From: an uncultured Ruminococcus sp.
GTDB taxonomy: Bacteria > Bacillota > Clostridia > Lachnospirales > Lachnospiraceae
Assembly (NCBI GenBank): GCA_900555215.1
Contig: USKR01000038.1
Location: 1 to 8,306, forward strand
Reading direction: 5' to 3'
DNA: 8,306 nt
The notes under the pieces were generated by a model, which saw only the letters and a list, made by a program, of their open reading frames with translations, ran no database searches and was not told the origin of the DNA. Shown here in pieces: positions 1 to 6,322 of this stretch; the stretch's first letter is position 1, and each line of letters opens with the position of its first letter. Made by a program: the position numbers and the translations under genes.

Positions 1-3000
1 TTGATCCTCAGGGCCGAGAAACCGCCATTTCTTACGGCGCCAATGTCGTGATGCCGTATCAGCAGGCGCGATTCCCGTCAATTCCTCCGCTGCAGCCATG
101 ATCAGCTCGACCTCTGCGGTAGTGACAACAGTCGCACTCGCAGAATCCATTACAATCCTTACATAGCGTGCTTCCACATTGTCAAAATCGACATCTTTAA
201 ATTCGGCAGTCTTATCATCGATGCTGCCATTAAACACTTCCTGGTAGGACTGTCCGTCCGTGCTGACAGATACGATAACACTGTTCGGTGCTCCTGCAAG
301 ATTCGATCTTGGCAGGATACGCACCTTGTCAAGAAGGATCGTATCATTCAGTTCAAAATCATACTGCTGAGGCTTTCCGATCTCCGGATTGTTATAGTTG
401 CTATTCGTATATGTATCCGGATTCTGGTCCAGGCTGTAACTGATATCATCACTGCCGCCAGCCCCTTCATTCGGTCCTGTGGTCTTCGCCACAGCATTCA
501 CGATCCACTCATTCGGAATCCGTCCCTCTGTAATGATCTCCGGTATTTCTACCTCTGTAACCGCCTTGCTCTCCTTGACAGTAAAAGTCGGTCCCATCAG
601 CGTTACAGTCGACAGGTCAATGACAAAATCATCGCTTCCCACATCTGTCACGTCATTCAGCGTAATATCTGTCTTGGCCTGCATCGTAATAGTCGCCAGT
701 ACTTTGGAACCATTGACCAGCGGCTTGTCGCCCATATTGATTGCATTGTGGTTGATATATGCAGTTCCGTCATCATAAGTAATATTTCCGGTCATTCCCT
801 GCACATACATAGCGCTGGTTCCGTCATATGTAGTCCCCATGTAGTCCAGCTTATCCGGATCATAATTGATAATAGATCCGTAAGCGTTCAGGTTCTGTAC
901 ATCGATTGCCGTCACGCTGATCGTAAACGTATCTCCATTTTTGATCTCTGTCGCGCTTGGCAGCAGCAGGATATCGCCTGCTACATCGCCTGTTTTCTGA
1001 GTACCTCCATCAACATAAAATGCAGTAAACGCATAATCCCAGATATCGGAGATGCCATTGAAGTTAATATCACCGAACACCTCCTGGATCTCTCCCACCC
1101 AGTTGGGATCCTTGGATGACTTATGGGCAGACGAATTTTTCTGGAACATACTCCTGAATGTCTCTTCCGTAGGCTCGCTCATTCCGGCCCCAGTAGTATT
1201 GCCTGCGCGGAACGGTTTGTCCGCTGAACCGACACCGCCATCGATCGTATACACTTTCAGCTCGCTCGCTGAGAAGAAATTACCTACCGAAGCCAGCGGA
1301 GTAAAACGGATATAACGCGCCCCGATTGATCCGGCACTTGTATTCGGATCGCCCAGATCCAGTTTTTTCGTTGTCGCATCCTGTGCCAGTTGGAAGTATT
1401 TATTTCCATCCGCATCTGTCTGATCGCCGTGCTGAATCCAGTTCACACCGTCAAGGCTTGTCTCCACCCTCATCTGGGTTACCGTACCGTTTCCGGCGTC
1501 ATCACGCGGATAATACTCCACATAATCCAGTACATACGCATTGCCGTAATCAACGGTCAGCTTCTGTCCGATGGAATTGCCGTCAGAGTGGAATCCTGCA
1601 TCCCCCGTCTGCAATGTCTGGTCAAACGCCAGGATCGCATTATGGCTGCCATAGATAGCGCCTTCCCATGTAACCTGGTCGGCCGTTACATCTGGGGTAA
1701 GCCTGTAGGGATCCTCCGCGGACTGAGTCGTCAACGGGCTGCTCCATGCGGAATGTCCCTCTGCATTTACGGAGCGGATATAATAAGTATGCCCAGAAGC
1801 GTAATCCAGATCCGTATGTGTGAAAGAACCTGTCTCTCCCTCAACAGCAGGTACAGAGTTGATCATACCGCTTGTCACATTGCCCTCTCCATCGACCTTT
1901 CCGTCAACAAGGATCTCATACCCTGTCGCATCCGTGCTCTGAGGCCATGTAAGGGTAATGCTCGTAGGTGTTTTCGCGTCCACATTTTCACTCAGTACCG
2001 GAGTCTGAAGTTTTTCATTGAAATCTGTTCCGCTCAGTTCTCCTTCATTTACAAAGCCCTCAATGACAAGCTTCTGCGCATTCGCCTGTGTATCAGTCTC
2101 TGCGAACTTGACATAGAGCTTTCCGGAAACTTCAACGTCTTTCACCATTGCAGCAATCTCTGTTTCTGCATCAGAAGCAAAGGTCTCGATCTCCGGGCTT
2201 TCATCATAGAAGTATACATAATGGTCTGATTCCGGCTCGGCAGCGTCAAACGCCGCTTTGCTATCCACAGGAGTCTGAGTCAGCTCATCATCGCCGTTAT
2301 ACACAGCTACTGATGTCGGCTCTTCGGAAGCATTTACAACAAATGTCGTATTCTTCTCTTTACTATATCTTTTATAACTGCCCTCTGACTTTTCAGCTGT
2401 CAGCGTTGCAGTTCCGTCTTTCACGCTTGACGTATATTTTGTCGTCACATGATCGCCGTAATCAACGTCGTCAACCGTACCGTATCCGTCAACCTCGCTC
2501 GTAGTGTTGCTGACAAATGTACCATCGTCCTCGATTGCGCTGAAATCTGAATCGCCGTCCGGCCAGAACTCAATAATACGCTGTGTCTTGTCCACACCTT
2601 TGTCAGCATCGGGATCTGCCACATTGTGCTCTGCGTACATCGGGATGATCGCGCCATTCTTTACGAAGAGCGGGATCTTCCACAGTGGAGCGTCAAAGTT
2701 GTTTAACACCTGTCCGCCGCGGTACTGGTCACCTGTAAAGTAGTCGATCCAGATCGTGTCCTCTCCGCCCGGAAGATAAATACCGTTTCTTATGTCGTTG
2801 CCCATGTCATTAGCCTGTGTATTCTGATACAGCGGAGCAACCAGCAGGTTCTCGCCCCACATATACTGGTATTTAGACCCTGCGTTTGTATAAGCATAGG
2901 ATTCTTCCGGGAACTCAAGGAACATCGCCCTCATCATAGGAAGACCTGTATCGTCATTCCCTGTATCGATATTTGACGCCGCGTAAGCGTTCGTATAAAT

Positions 3001-4902
3001 GTAAGGCATCATCATTGCCTTGAGCTTCAGGTACATACGGCTGACGCCTGTGTACGGATCGCCGTGAACGTACGGTCCTTTCGCATAGCTTCCCCAGCCA
3101 TCCATGTCGAGCATCTGCGGTGCAAAGCTCTTCCACTGGTAATCCCGCGTAGCAATGACCGGATCGCCGCCCCAGATACCGTCCATATCAGAACCGATAT
3201 TCGGGTTACCGCTTAATGACTGACCAATAAAGGTCGGAATATGGAAGCGGATATACTCCCAGTTTCCTCCTGTCTGGTCGCCTGTCCATACAGAATTGTA
3301 GCGCTGGGATCCAGCCCATCCGTCAAGGGAAATAATGTTCGGACGAATATTCTGAATGTCTGTAACTGTTTCATAAGCATCCTTTACGCCGCTTAACTGG
3401 AAGGAGTATCCGGCTCCCACCCATGCAACGTCTGTCTTAAGAGTCGTTACACCCGCTGTAACTTCCGCCTCAAAGTCACGGAGAACATGCCAGTAAGTAT
3501 TGTTGTTGGAATCCGGTTTCAGATTGCTCTGTGTCCAGAGACCGGTTGCAACGCCCCTGCTATCAGCATATTTCGCAAAGACTTCCAAGTTTTCAACGTT
3601 TGCCGCCACTGCCGCGAGACGTGCCTCAGAACTGCTGCCGTCCGGATTAACTCCTCCGGTCATATTGTAACCATTCTGTCCGTATCCTGCTCCATAACCA
3701 TCGTTCGGCAGGAAGAAACCAAACGGCATGTCATAATCGAGATACTCGTCAAGCACAGCCTGAGCCGACCATTTCCTATCATACGTCACGCCACTTGGCA
3801 CATTGTCCGTAGAAACTTTCGGTCCGGTTCCATTGAGGGTTTCCGCCTGCTGGTTTTCTTTTATTTCGAAATCAGTTCCCCCGGCTTCATATGTCGTCGT
3901 GCCCGCTGACGTATAAGGAGCATTTCCTTTGATCGTCCAGCCGCCGTAGCCTTCAGCTGATGTGTCCGACCACGCATCACGGTTATACGCGTTCAAATGA
4001 CCGAGGTAGAAGCCATATTCCGGCAGAAGGGCCGGATTGCCGGTCACTTTGTAATATCCGTCAAGCAGGTCCTCGCTCACCGTTGAACCGTCTGTGCCTG
4101 AGGATACAAAGATATACGCATCATACTCATTTTCATTGTGAGTCGCTGTCACTACATCGCCGTCTGTTGCCCCAAAATCATAAGAGCCGTTCTGCCATGT
4201 ATTGCGCAGTACCCCGTATCCGTTTGTCGTGTAGTAGAACGGGCTCGGAGACGAAACGTTTCCGTCATTCCATTTACTCTCATTGGCGATATTAATGACT
4301 TCGCCTGTGTGTACGAAGCGTCCGTTCTGTGTTCCGCCTCCGAAGAATTGCTCCGAAAGGCTGTTACTGTAATTTGTCGCATCATGTTTGACAAGAGTCT
4401 GGACTGTGCTGGAGCTGCCGATATTAAGAGGCGTTTCCTCCTCCATCACGACCTTATTACCTGTCTTGACCGTCATTTTTGCCGTATCTTTATCAAATTC
4501 GATGGTTGTATCCCCATCCTTATTTGTGATCGTAAACTTCTCATCATCTGATTTAACATCAGCCGCCGGCTTTGAATAGCGGTCTGAATCATCAGGCTGA
4601 GCCTGAATCTTTCCTGTGTCGGGATAGCCGCCTCTGACTTTTGCATACTCGCTGAATTCACCTGACGGATCTACATTGTAGCGGAAAACACCGTTTTCCA
4701 GGAATGTAATACGACCTTTTACAGCCCCGTCATTGAAAGAGATCTCAACGATATTGTCATCTGCCTTCACACTGTCTACTTTATTAAGCACTCCGGTAAA
4801 TCCATCGGCTGCCTGTACTGTAGACGGCACCGCATAAGCAAAAGTGGAGACAGTCATAGCTCCTGCCAGAAGCCATGCTCCCGCTTTTCTGATCTTTTTC
4901 AT
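1..4902 (-). CDS. Secreted multimodular GH31-family glycoside hydrolase (Fn3, CBM32-like, EF-hand, cohesin-like); 3' end outside window
   Basis: The frame is open for 1634 codons from ATG at 4902 to the left edge, so the C-terminus is missing. AAAGGAG five bases upstream sets the start. Residues 1-33 are a Sec signal peptide (MKKIRK, hydrophobic core, AxA sites near 24 and 32). Residues 36-290 form the GH31 N-terminal beta-sandwich with FFGGGTQNGRF at 186-196. Residues 291-650 are the barrel: LKTDVAW holds the likely nucleophile Asp491, WTGDQ the likely acid/base Asp542, and GSDMDG at 570-575 matches the GH31 substrate-binding motif. Residues 655-960 are beta domains, DUF5110-like around 775-855 (EDDG at 791-794). 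Then come Fn3 (963-1062), F5/8 type C/CBM32-like (1072-1222), an EF-hand loop (1278-1289), a cohesin-like module (about 1305-1450) and a second F5/8-like module (1460-1605). The TRDYQWKSF and LDMDGWG blocks recall GH31 enzymes that remove alpha-GalNAc from O-glycans. That specificity is inferred; other alpha-glycosidase activities remain possible. No sortase motif is visible in the window. Confidence 0.93.
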   Translation of the reverse strand, partial: MKKIRKAGAWLLAGAMTVSTFAYAVPSTVQAADGFTGVLNKVDSVKADDNIVEISFNDGAVKGRITFLENGVFRYNVDPSGEFSEYAKVRGGYPDTGKIQAQPDDSDRYSKPAADVKSDDEKFTITNKDGDTTIEFDKDTAKMTVKTGNKVVMEEETPLNIGSSSTVQTLVKHDATNYSNSLSEQFFGGGTQNGRFVHTGEVINIANESKWNDGNVSSPSPFYYTTNGYGVLRNTWQNGSYDFGATDGDVVTATHNENEYDAYIFVSSGTDGSTVSEDLLDGYYKVTGNPALLPEYGFYLGHLNAYNRDAWSDTSAEGYGGWTIKGNAPYTSAGTTTYEAGGTDFEIKENQQAETLNGTGPKVSTDNVPSGVTYDRKWSAQAVLDEYLDYDMPFGFFLPNDGYGAGYGQNGYNMTGGVNPDGSSSEARLAAVAANVENLEVFAKYADSRGVATGLWTQSNLKPDSNNNTYWHVLRDFEAEVTAGVTTLKTDVAWVGAGYSFQLSGVKDAYETVTDIQNIRPNIISLDGWAGSQRYNSVWTGDQTGGNWEYIRFHIPTFIGQSLSGNPNIGSDMDGIWGGDPVIATRDYQWKSFAPQMLDMDGWGSYAKGPYVHGDPYTGVSRMYLKLKAMMMPYIYTNAYAASNIDTGNDDTGLPMMRAMFLEFPEESYAYTNAGSKYQYMWGENLLVAPLYQNTQANDMGNDIRNGIYLPGGEDTIWIDYFTGDQYRGGQVLNNFDAPLWKIPLFVKNGAIIPMYAEHNVADPDADKGVDKTQRIIEFWPDGDSDFSAIEDDGTFVSNTTSEVDGYGTVDDVDYGDHVTTKYTSSVKDGTATLTAEKSEGSYKRYSKEKNTTFVVNASEEPTSVAVYNGDDELTQTPVDSKAAFDAAEPESDHYVYFYDESPEIETFASDAETEIAAMVKDVEVSGKLYVKFAETDTQANAQKLVIEGFVNEGELSGTDFNEKLQTPVLSENVDAKTPTSITLTWPQSTDATGYEILVDGKVDGEGNVTSGMINSVPAVEGETGSFTHTDLDYASGHTYYIRSVNAEGHSAWSSPLTTQSAEDPYRLTPDVTADQVTWEGAIYGSHNAILAFDQTLQTGDAGFHSDGNSIGQKLTVDYGNAYVLDYVEYYPRDDAGNGTVTQMRVETSLDGVNWIQHGDQTDADGNKYFQLAQDATTKKLDLGDPNTSAGSIGARYIRFTPLASVGNFFSASELKVYTIDGGVGSADKPFRAGNTTGAGMSEPTEETFRSMFQKNSSAHKSSKDPNWVGEIQEVFGDINFNGISDIWDYAFTAFYVDGGTQKTGDVAGDILLLPSATEIKNGDTFTISVTAIDVQNLNAYGSIINYDPDKLDYMGTTYDGTSAMYVQGMTGNITYDDGTAYINHNAINMGDKPLVNGSKVLATITMQAKTDITLNDVTDVGSDDFVIDLSTVTLMGPTFTVKESKAVTEVEIPEIITEGRIPNEWIVNAVAKTTGPNEGAGGSDDISYSLDQNPDTYTNSNYNNPEIGKPQQYDFELNDTILLDKVRILPRSNLAGAPNSVIVSVSTDGQSYQEVFNGSIDDKTAEFKDVDFDNVEARYVRIVMDSASATVVTTAEVELIMAAAEELTGIAPADTASRHWRRKKWRFLGPEDQ

Positions 4903-4907
4903 CTTTT

Positions 4908-4914
4908 CTCCTTT
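4908..4914 (-). promoter_or_regulatory. Ribosome binding site of the GH31 gene
   Basis: The minus strand reads AAAGGAG followed by AAAAG and then ATG at 4902. The five-base spacing and strong match to the 16S rRNA anti-SD fix the start, and the signal peptide directly after the ATG agrees. Confidence 0.85.
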
Positions 4915-4975
4915 CCTTTATTTCTAAAAATATTTATAAAATTCCCCTGCGGAACATTCCCCCTTTCTTCTATAA

Positions 4976-5040
4976 AGCCTTTTGTAGAAATATCGGTCCC
5001 TCCAGCCGCACCTGGCGGCCGTGGGACCGATAAAAAGGCT
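4976..5040 (-). promoter_or_regulatory. Strong leader hairpin upstream of the GH31 gene, possible cis-acting RNA element
   Basis: TATCGGTCCC (4991-5000) and GGGACCGATA (5023-5032) are perfect 10-base inverted repeats. Directly outside them AGCCTTTT (4976-4983) pairs with AAAAGGCT (5033-5040), leaving an eight-base bulge (4984-4990) on one side only. Inside, GCCGC (5005-5009) can pair with GCGGC (5015-5019). On the minus strand the stem is followed only by ATATTTCTAC, a weak U-tract, so it is a poor classical terminator. It lies 74-138 bases before the start codon, inside the predicted 5' leader. I do not recognise it as a known riboswitch class. It could be an attenuator, an mRNA-stabilising element or a protein site. 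Confidence 0.6.
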
Positions 5041-5058
5041 CCACACATTAAACTGTGG
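5041..5058 (-). repeat. Small hairpin stacked against the large leader hairpin
   Basis: CCACA (5041-5045) and TGTGG (5054-5058) are inverted repeats around an eight-base loop. The helix abuts the outer stem of the 4976-5040 hairpin with no gap, so the two could stack coaxially in the transcript. The stem is only five base pairs and could be chance. Confidence 0.35.
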
Positions 5059-5129
5059 TGAAGCATCATCTGTGATTTCTTTTCCTGTACTGTTAAATAT
5101 GCCAAACGAAAGAGATGTTGTAATTTTAT

Positions 5130-5164
5130 CCAAAATTCTTCTCTGAATTTTTACTGAATTTTGG
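5130..5164. repeat. CTGAATTTT direct repeat with flanking 9-base inverted repeat
   Basis: CTGAATTTT occurs at 5143-5151 and again at 5154-5162, an 11-base period close to one helical turn. CCAAAATTC (5130-5138) is the exact reverse complement of GAATTTTGG (5156-5164). The block lies in the predicted GH31 leader, about 70-100 bases after the likely transcription start. It could be a regulator site or an RNA hairpin. AT-rich sequence raises the risk of chance. Confidence 0.45.
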
Positions 5165-5239
5165 TTAATATTACTTTAATATTTTGTCTCTTTCTCCCGC
5201 CCTGTAAAAAAAACACAAACTTTCAGCCCCTTATCTCTT

Positions 5240-5268
5240 TTTATATCTTAAAAAAGCAACAATGTAAA
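5240..5268 (-). promoter_or_regulatory. Probable sigma-A type promoter of the GH31 gene
   Basis: On the minus strand, TTTACA (5268-5263, five of six matches to the -35 consensus) is followed by exactly 17 bases and TATAAA (5245-5240, five of six matches to the -10 consensus). Transcription would start near 5233, giving a leader of about 330 bases. I found no closer promoter of equal quality. A weaker TTTACA nearer the gene lacks a good -10 at normal spacing. Confidence 0.6.
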
Positions 5269-5291
5269 TGCATTCTCCACAATGTTGTTAA

Positions 5292-5323
5292 AAAATACAA
5301 ATTTGTTGCTATTTTTGTATTTT
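5292..5323. repeat. Perfect 10-base inverted repeat upstream of the GH31 promoter
   Basis: AAAATACAAA (5292-5301) and TTTGTATTTT (5314-5323) are exact reverse complements separated by 12 bases. The pair sits 24-55 bases beyond the -35 hexamer of the GH31 promoter. That position would suit an operator, activator site or AT-rich UP-like element. The sequence is very AT-rich, so biological meaning is uncertain. Confidence 0.45.
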
Positions 5324-5392
5324 CTTCAAATCGTACTCCTCAATATACCTCCAGAATCCGTGAAGAACCGCTGTTTTTTTTAATAATTCAAA

Positions 5393-5428
5393 GACGCTGC
5401 TTCGGGCAGCCAGCCTCCGCGCAGCGTC
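5393..5428 (-). terminator. Possible intrinsic terminator of the cytidylate-kinase-like gene
   Basis: GACGCTGC (5393-5400) and GCAGCGTC (5421-5428) form a perfect eight-base stem about 60 bases past the TAA at 5487-5489. The minus-strand transcript continues with TTTGAATTATT, which is U-rich but interrupted. An alternative hairpin, GCTGC/GCAGC with loop TTCGG (5396-5410), competes for one arm. A terminator is the simplest reading, but the U-tract is imperfect. Confidence 0.5.
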
Positions 5429-5486
5429 CTTCCATATGTGTTATTTGTCGTTTTTTGTCACTTTTTAGTACGTTTCCGCAGTTGCT

Positions 5487-6116
5487 TTATCTCGTCTCCC
5501 ATTTCCGGTAGATCGCCTCCAGCGCGTCCACCACTCCGTCAATACCGAGCAGGCTCACATTGAACATCATGCTGTTCGCCTCGATGCTGCCCCACTCCCT
5601 GCCTGTCCGGGCTTCATAGTACAGCTTCCTCTCCCGGTCTGTCTTCTTGATCTTGTCCAGCGCCTGCTTCTCTTCCAGCTTATAAAGCTTCATGATACGC
5701 CGGATCCGATCTTCTTTGTATGCATAAATAAACGTATTGATACAATTTGTGTAATCTCCGAGGATATAATCAGCGCACCGCCCGACGAATATGCCTGGTC
5801 CCTTTTCCGCCAGTTTACGTATGATCGCCGACTGCCTTTCATAGACACGGTCCGTAAGAGGCTTCCCGGACTCATCGCTTGTAACAAAGGCACGGTATTC
5901 CAAACTGTTGGCAGCATAAGCGGACAGGAATCTGCCGAGTACCGTCTCGTCTACCTTGGTCGCGTCCTCATTGCTGATCCGAAGTTCCTGCGCTGCCATC
6001 CGGATCAGATTGTGGTCGTAAAGCGGAATGTTCAGCCTTTCCGATAACTGGTTTCCCACCTCATGTCCTCCGCTTCCAAACTGCCTTCCGATCGTGATTA
6101 TCGTGTGTTGCATCAT
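5487..6116 (-). CDS. Cytidylate-kinase-like P-loop protein
   Basis: A 209-residue soluble protein of the 'cytidylate kinase-like' family, whose substrate and role are not established to my knowledge. Residues 10-17 are GRQFGSGG, a P-loop that follows the family pattern and lacks the lysine of a classical Walker A. VGRCADYIL lies around residues 113-121. The charged stretch from about 138 to 165 (KEDRIRRIM through DRERKLYY) resembles the arginine-rich lid of nucleoside monophosphate kinases. FNVSLLGID near the C-terminus matches the family's usual ending. I place the start at ATG 6116, because AGGGAGGAG lies eight bases upstream; a GTG at 6125 overlaps that site and is unlikely. ATG at 6113 is also possible. 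The gene has its own promoter and ends at TAA 5487, with a hairpin after it. It may phosphorylate a nucleotide or sense one; this is inference. Confidence 0.9.
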   Translation of the reverse strand: MMQHTIITIGRQFGSGGHEVGNQLSERLNIPLYDHNLIRMAAQELRISNEDATKVDETVLGRFLSAYAANSLEYRAFVTSDESGKPLTDRVYERQSAIIRKLAEKGPGIFVGRCADYILGDYTNCINTFIYAYKEDRIRRIMKLYKLEEKQALDKIKKTDRERKLYYEARTGREWGSIEANSMMFNVSLLGIDGVVDALEAIYRKWETR

Positions 6117-6124
6117 ATCTGTCA

Positions 6125-6133
6125 CTCCTCCCT
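6125..6133 (-). promoter_or_regulatory. Ribosome binding site that decides the start of the kinase-like gene
   Basis: The minus strand reads AGGGAGGAG, then TGACAGAT, then ATGATG. The eight-base spacing favours ATG at 6116. It argues against the in-frame GTG at 6125, whose first base is the last G of this site. Confidence 0.8.
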
Positions 6134-6143
6134 GCGGATCGCT

Positions 6144-6167
6144 GTATTTTCCGGCAGCCGGAAATAC
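6144..6167 (-). promoter_or_regulatory. Hairpin in the leader of the kinase-like gene
   Basis: GTATTTTCCGGC (6144-6155) pairs with GCCGGAAATAC (6157-6167) with a single bulged T, giving about ten base pairs and a tight loop. It ends ten bases upstream of the Shine-Dalgarno site and about 45 bases after the predicted transcription start. No U-tract follows, so it is not an intrinsic terminator on either strand. It may affect translation or mRNA stability. Confidence 0.5.
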
Positions 6168-6216
6168 ATTCCGCCGCCATTTTCTTCAGCATTATCTCAG
6201 CTGATATTATGGATAT

Positions 6217-6246
6217 ATTATATCATACCGAGATCAGATTTGGACA
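6217..6246 (-). promoter_or_regulatory. Extended -10 promoter of the kinase-like gene
   Basis: The minus strand reads TGATATAAT at 6225-6217, a perfect -10 hexamer preceded by the TG of an extended -10. The -35 position (6246-6241) holds TGTCCA, only three of six matches at an 18-base spacing, consistent with an extended -10 or an activator-dependent promoter. Transcription would start near 6210, leaving about 94 bases of leader. The kinase-like gene can therefore be expressed apart from the permease. Confidence 0.65.
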
Positions 6247-6247
6247 G

Positions 6248-6279
6248 TAAATTGTTTGAAAATCCTTAAATTGTCTGAA
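6248..6279. repeat. 13-base direct repeat abutting the kinase-like gene promoter
   Basis: TAAATTGTTTGAA (6248-6260) and TAAATTGTCTGAA (6267-6279) match at 12 of 13 bases with a 19-base period. The first copy ends one base from the -35 position on the upstream side. Tandem sites next to a weak -35 are typical of an activator, though the regulator is unknown. Confidence 0.55.
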
Positions 6280-6322
6280 CTTTATATGTTATCCGAATAA
6301 TAATCACTGACTGCAAGGCGCC

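Larger units (their letters stand above)
4903..5486. other. 584-base intergenic region: terminator, promoter and long structured leader
   Basis: No credible gene is present. Short open frames here lack ribosome binding sites or recognisable protein character. Going leftward, the region holds a hairpin that may end the kinase-like gene (5393-5428), an AT-rich 10-base inverted repeat (5292-5323), a sigma-A type promoter (5240-5268), an AT-rich stretch with repeated CTGAATTTT boxes (5130-5164), a small hairpin (5041-5058), a large GC-rich hairpin (4976-5040) and the ribosome binding site of the GH31 gene. The GC-rich hairpin stands out against the AT-rich surroundings. Confidence 0.8.

Noticed and set aside
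1390..2229. Plus-strand open frame of 279 codons opposite the glycosidase
   Set aside because: It lies wholly antisense to the Fn3 and CBM32-like part of the GH31 gene, which has clear domain signatures. Its protein is unlike any family I know and no good ribosome binding site precedes it.
4944..4967. Seven-codon mini-frame (MFRRGIL) just before the GH31 start, a possible leader peptide
   Set aside because: GGGGG lies only one or two bases before its ATG, too close for normal initiation, and no attenuator structure is clearly linked to it.
4924..5133. Minus-strand 69-codon open frame in the GH31 leader
   Set aside because: It would start at TTG without a Shine-Dalgarno site and runs through the long hairpin. 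The protein has no recognisable feature. It is most likely chance, although its first 30 residues look somewhat protein-like.
5261..5280. Possible catabolite repression (cre) site overlapping the -35 of the GH31 promoter
   Set aside because: It resembles TGnnA...TTTACA arms and contains AATGCATT, but the arm spacing is too long and the central CG is absent, so it does not fit the cre consensus.
5161..5511. Plus-strand open frame of 116 codons across the intergenic region
   Set aside because: TTG start with no ribosome binding site, low-complexity AT-rich origin, and it overlaps the promoter, the terminator hairpin and the 3' end of the kinase-like gene.
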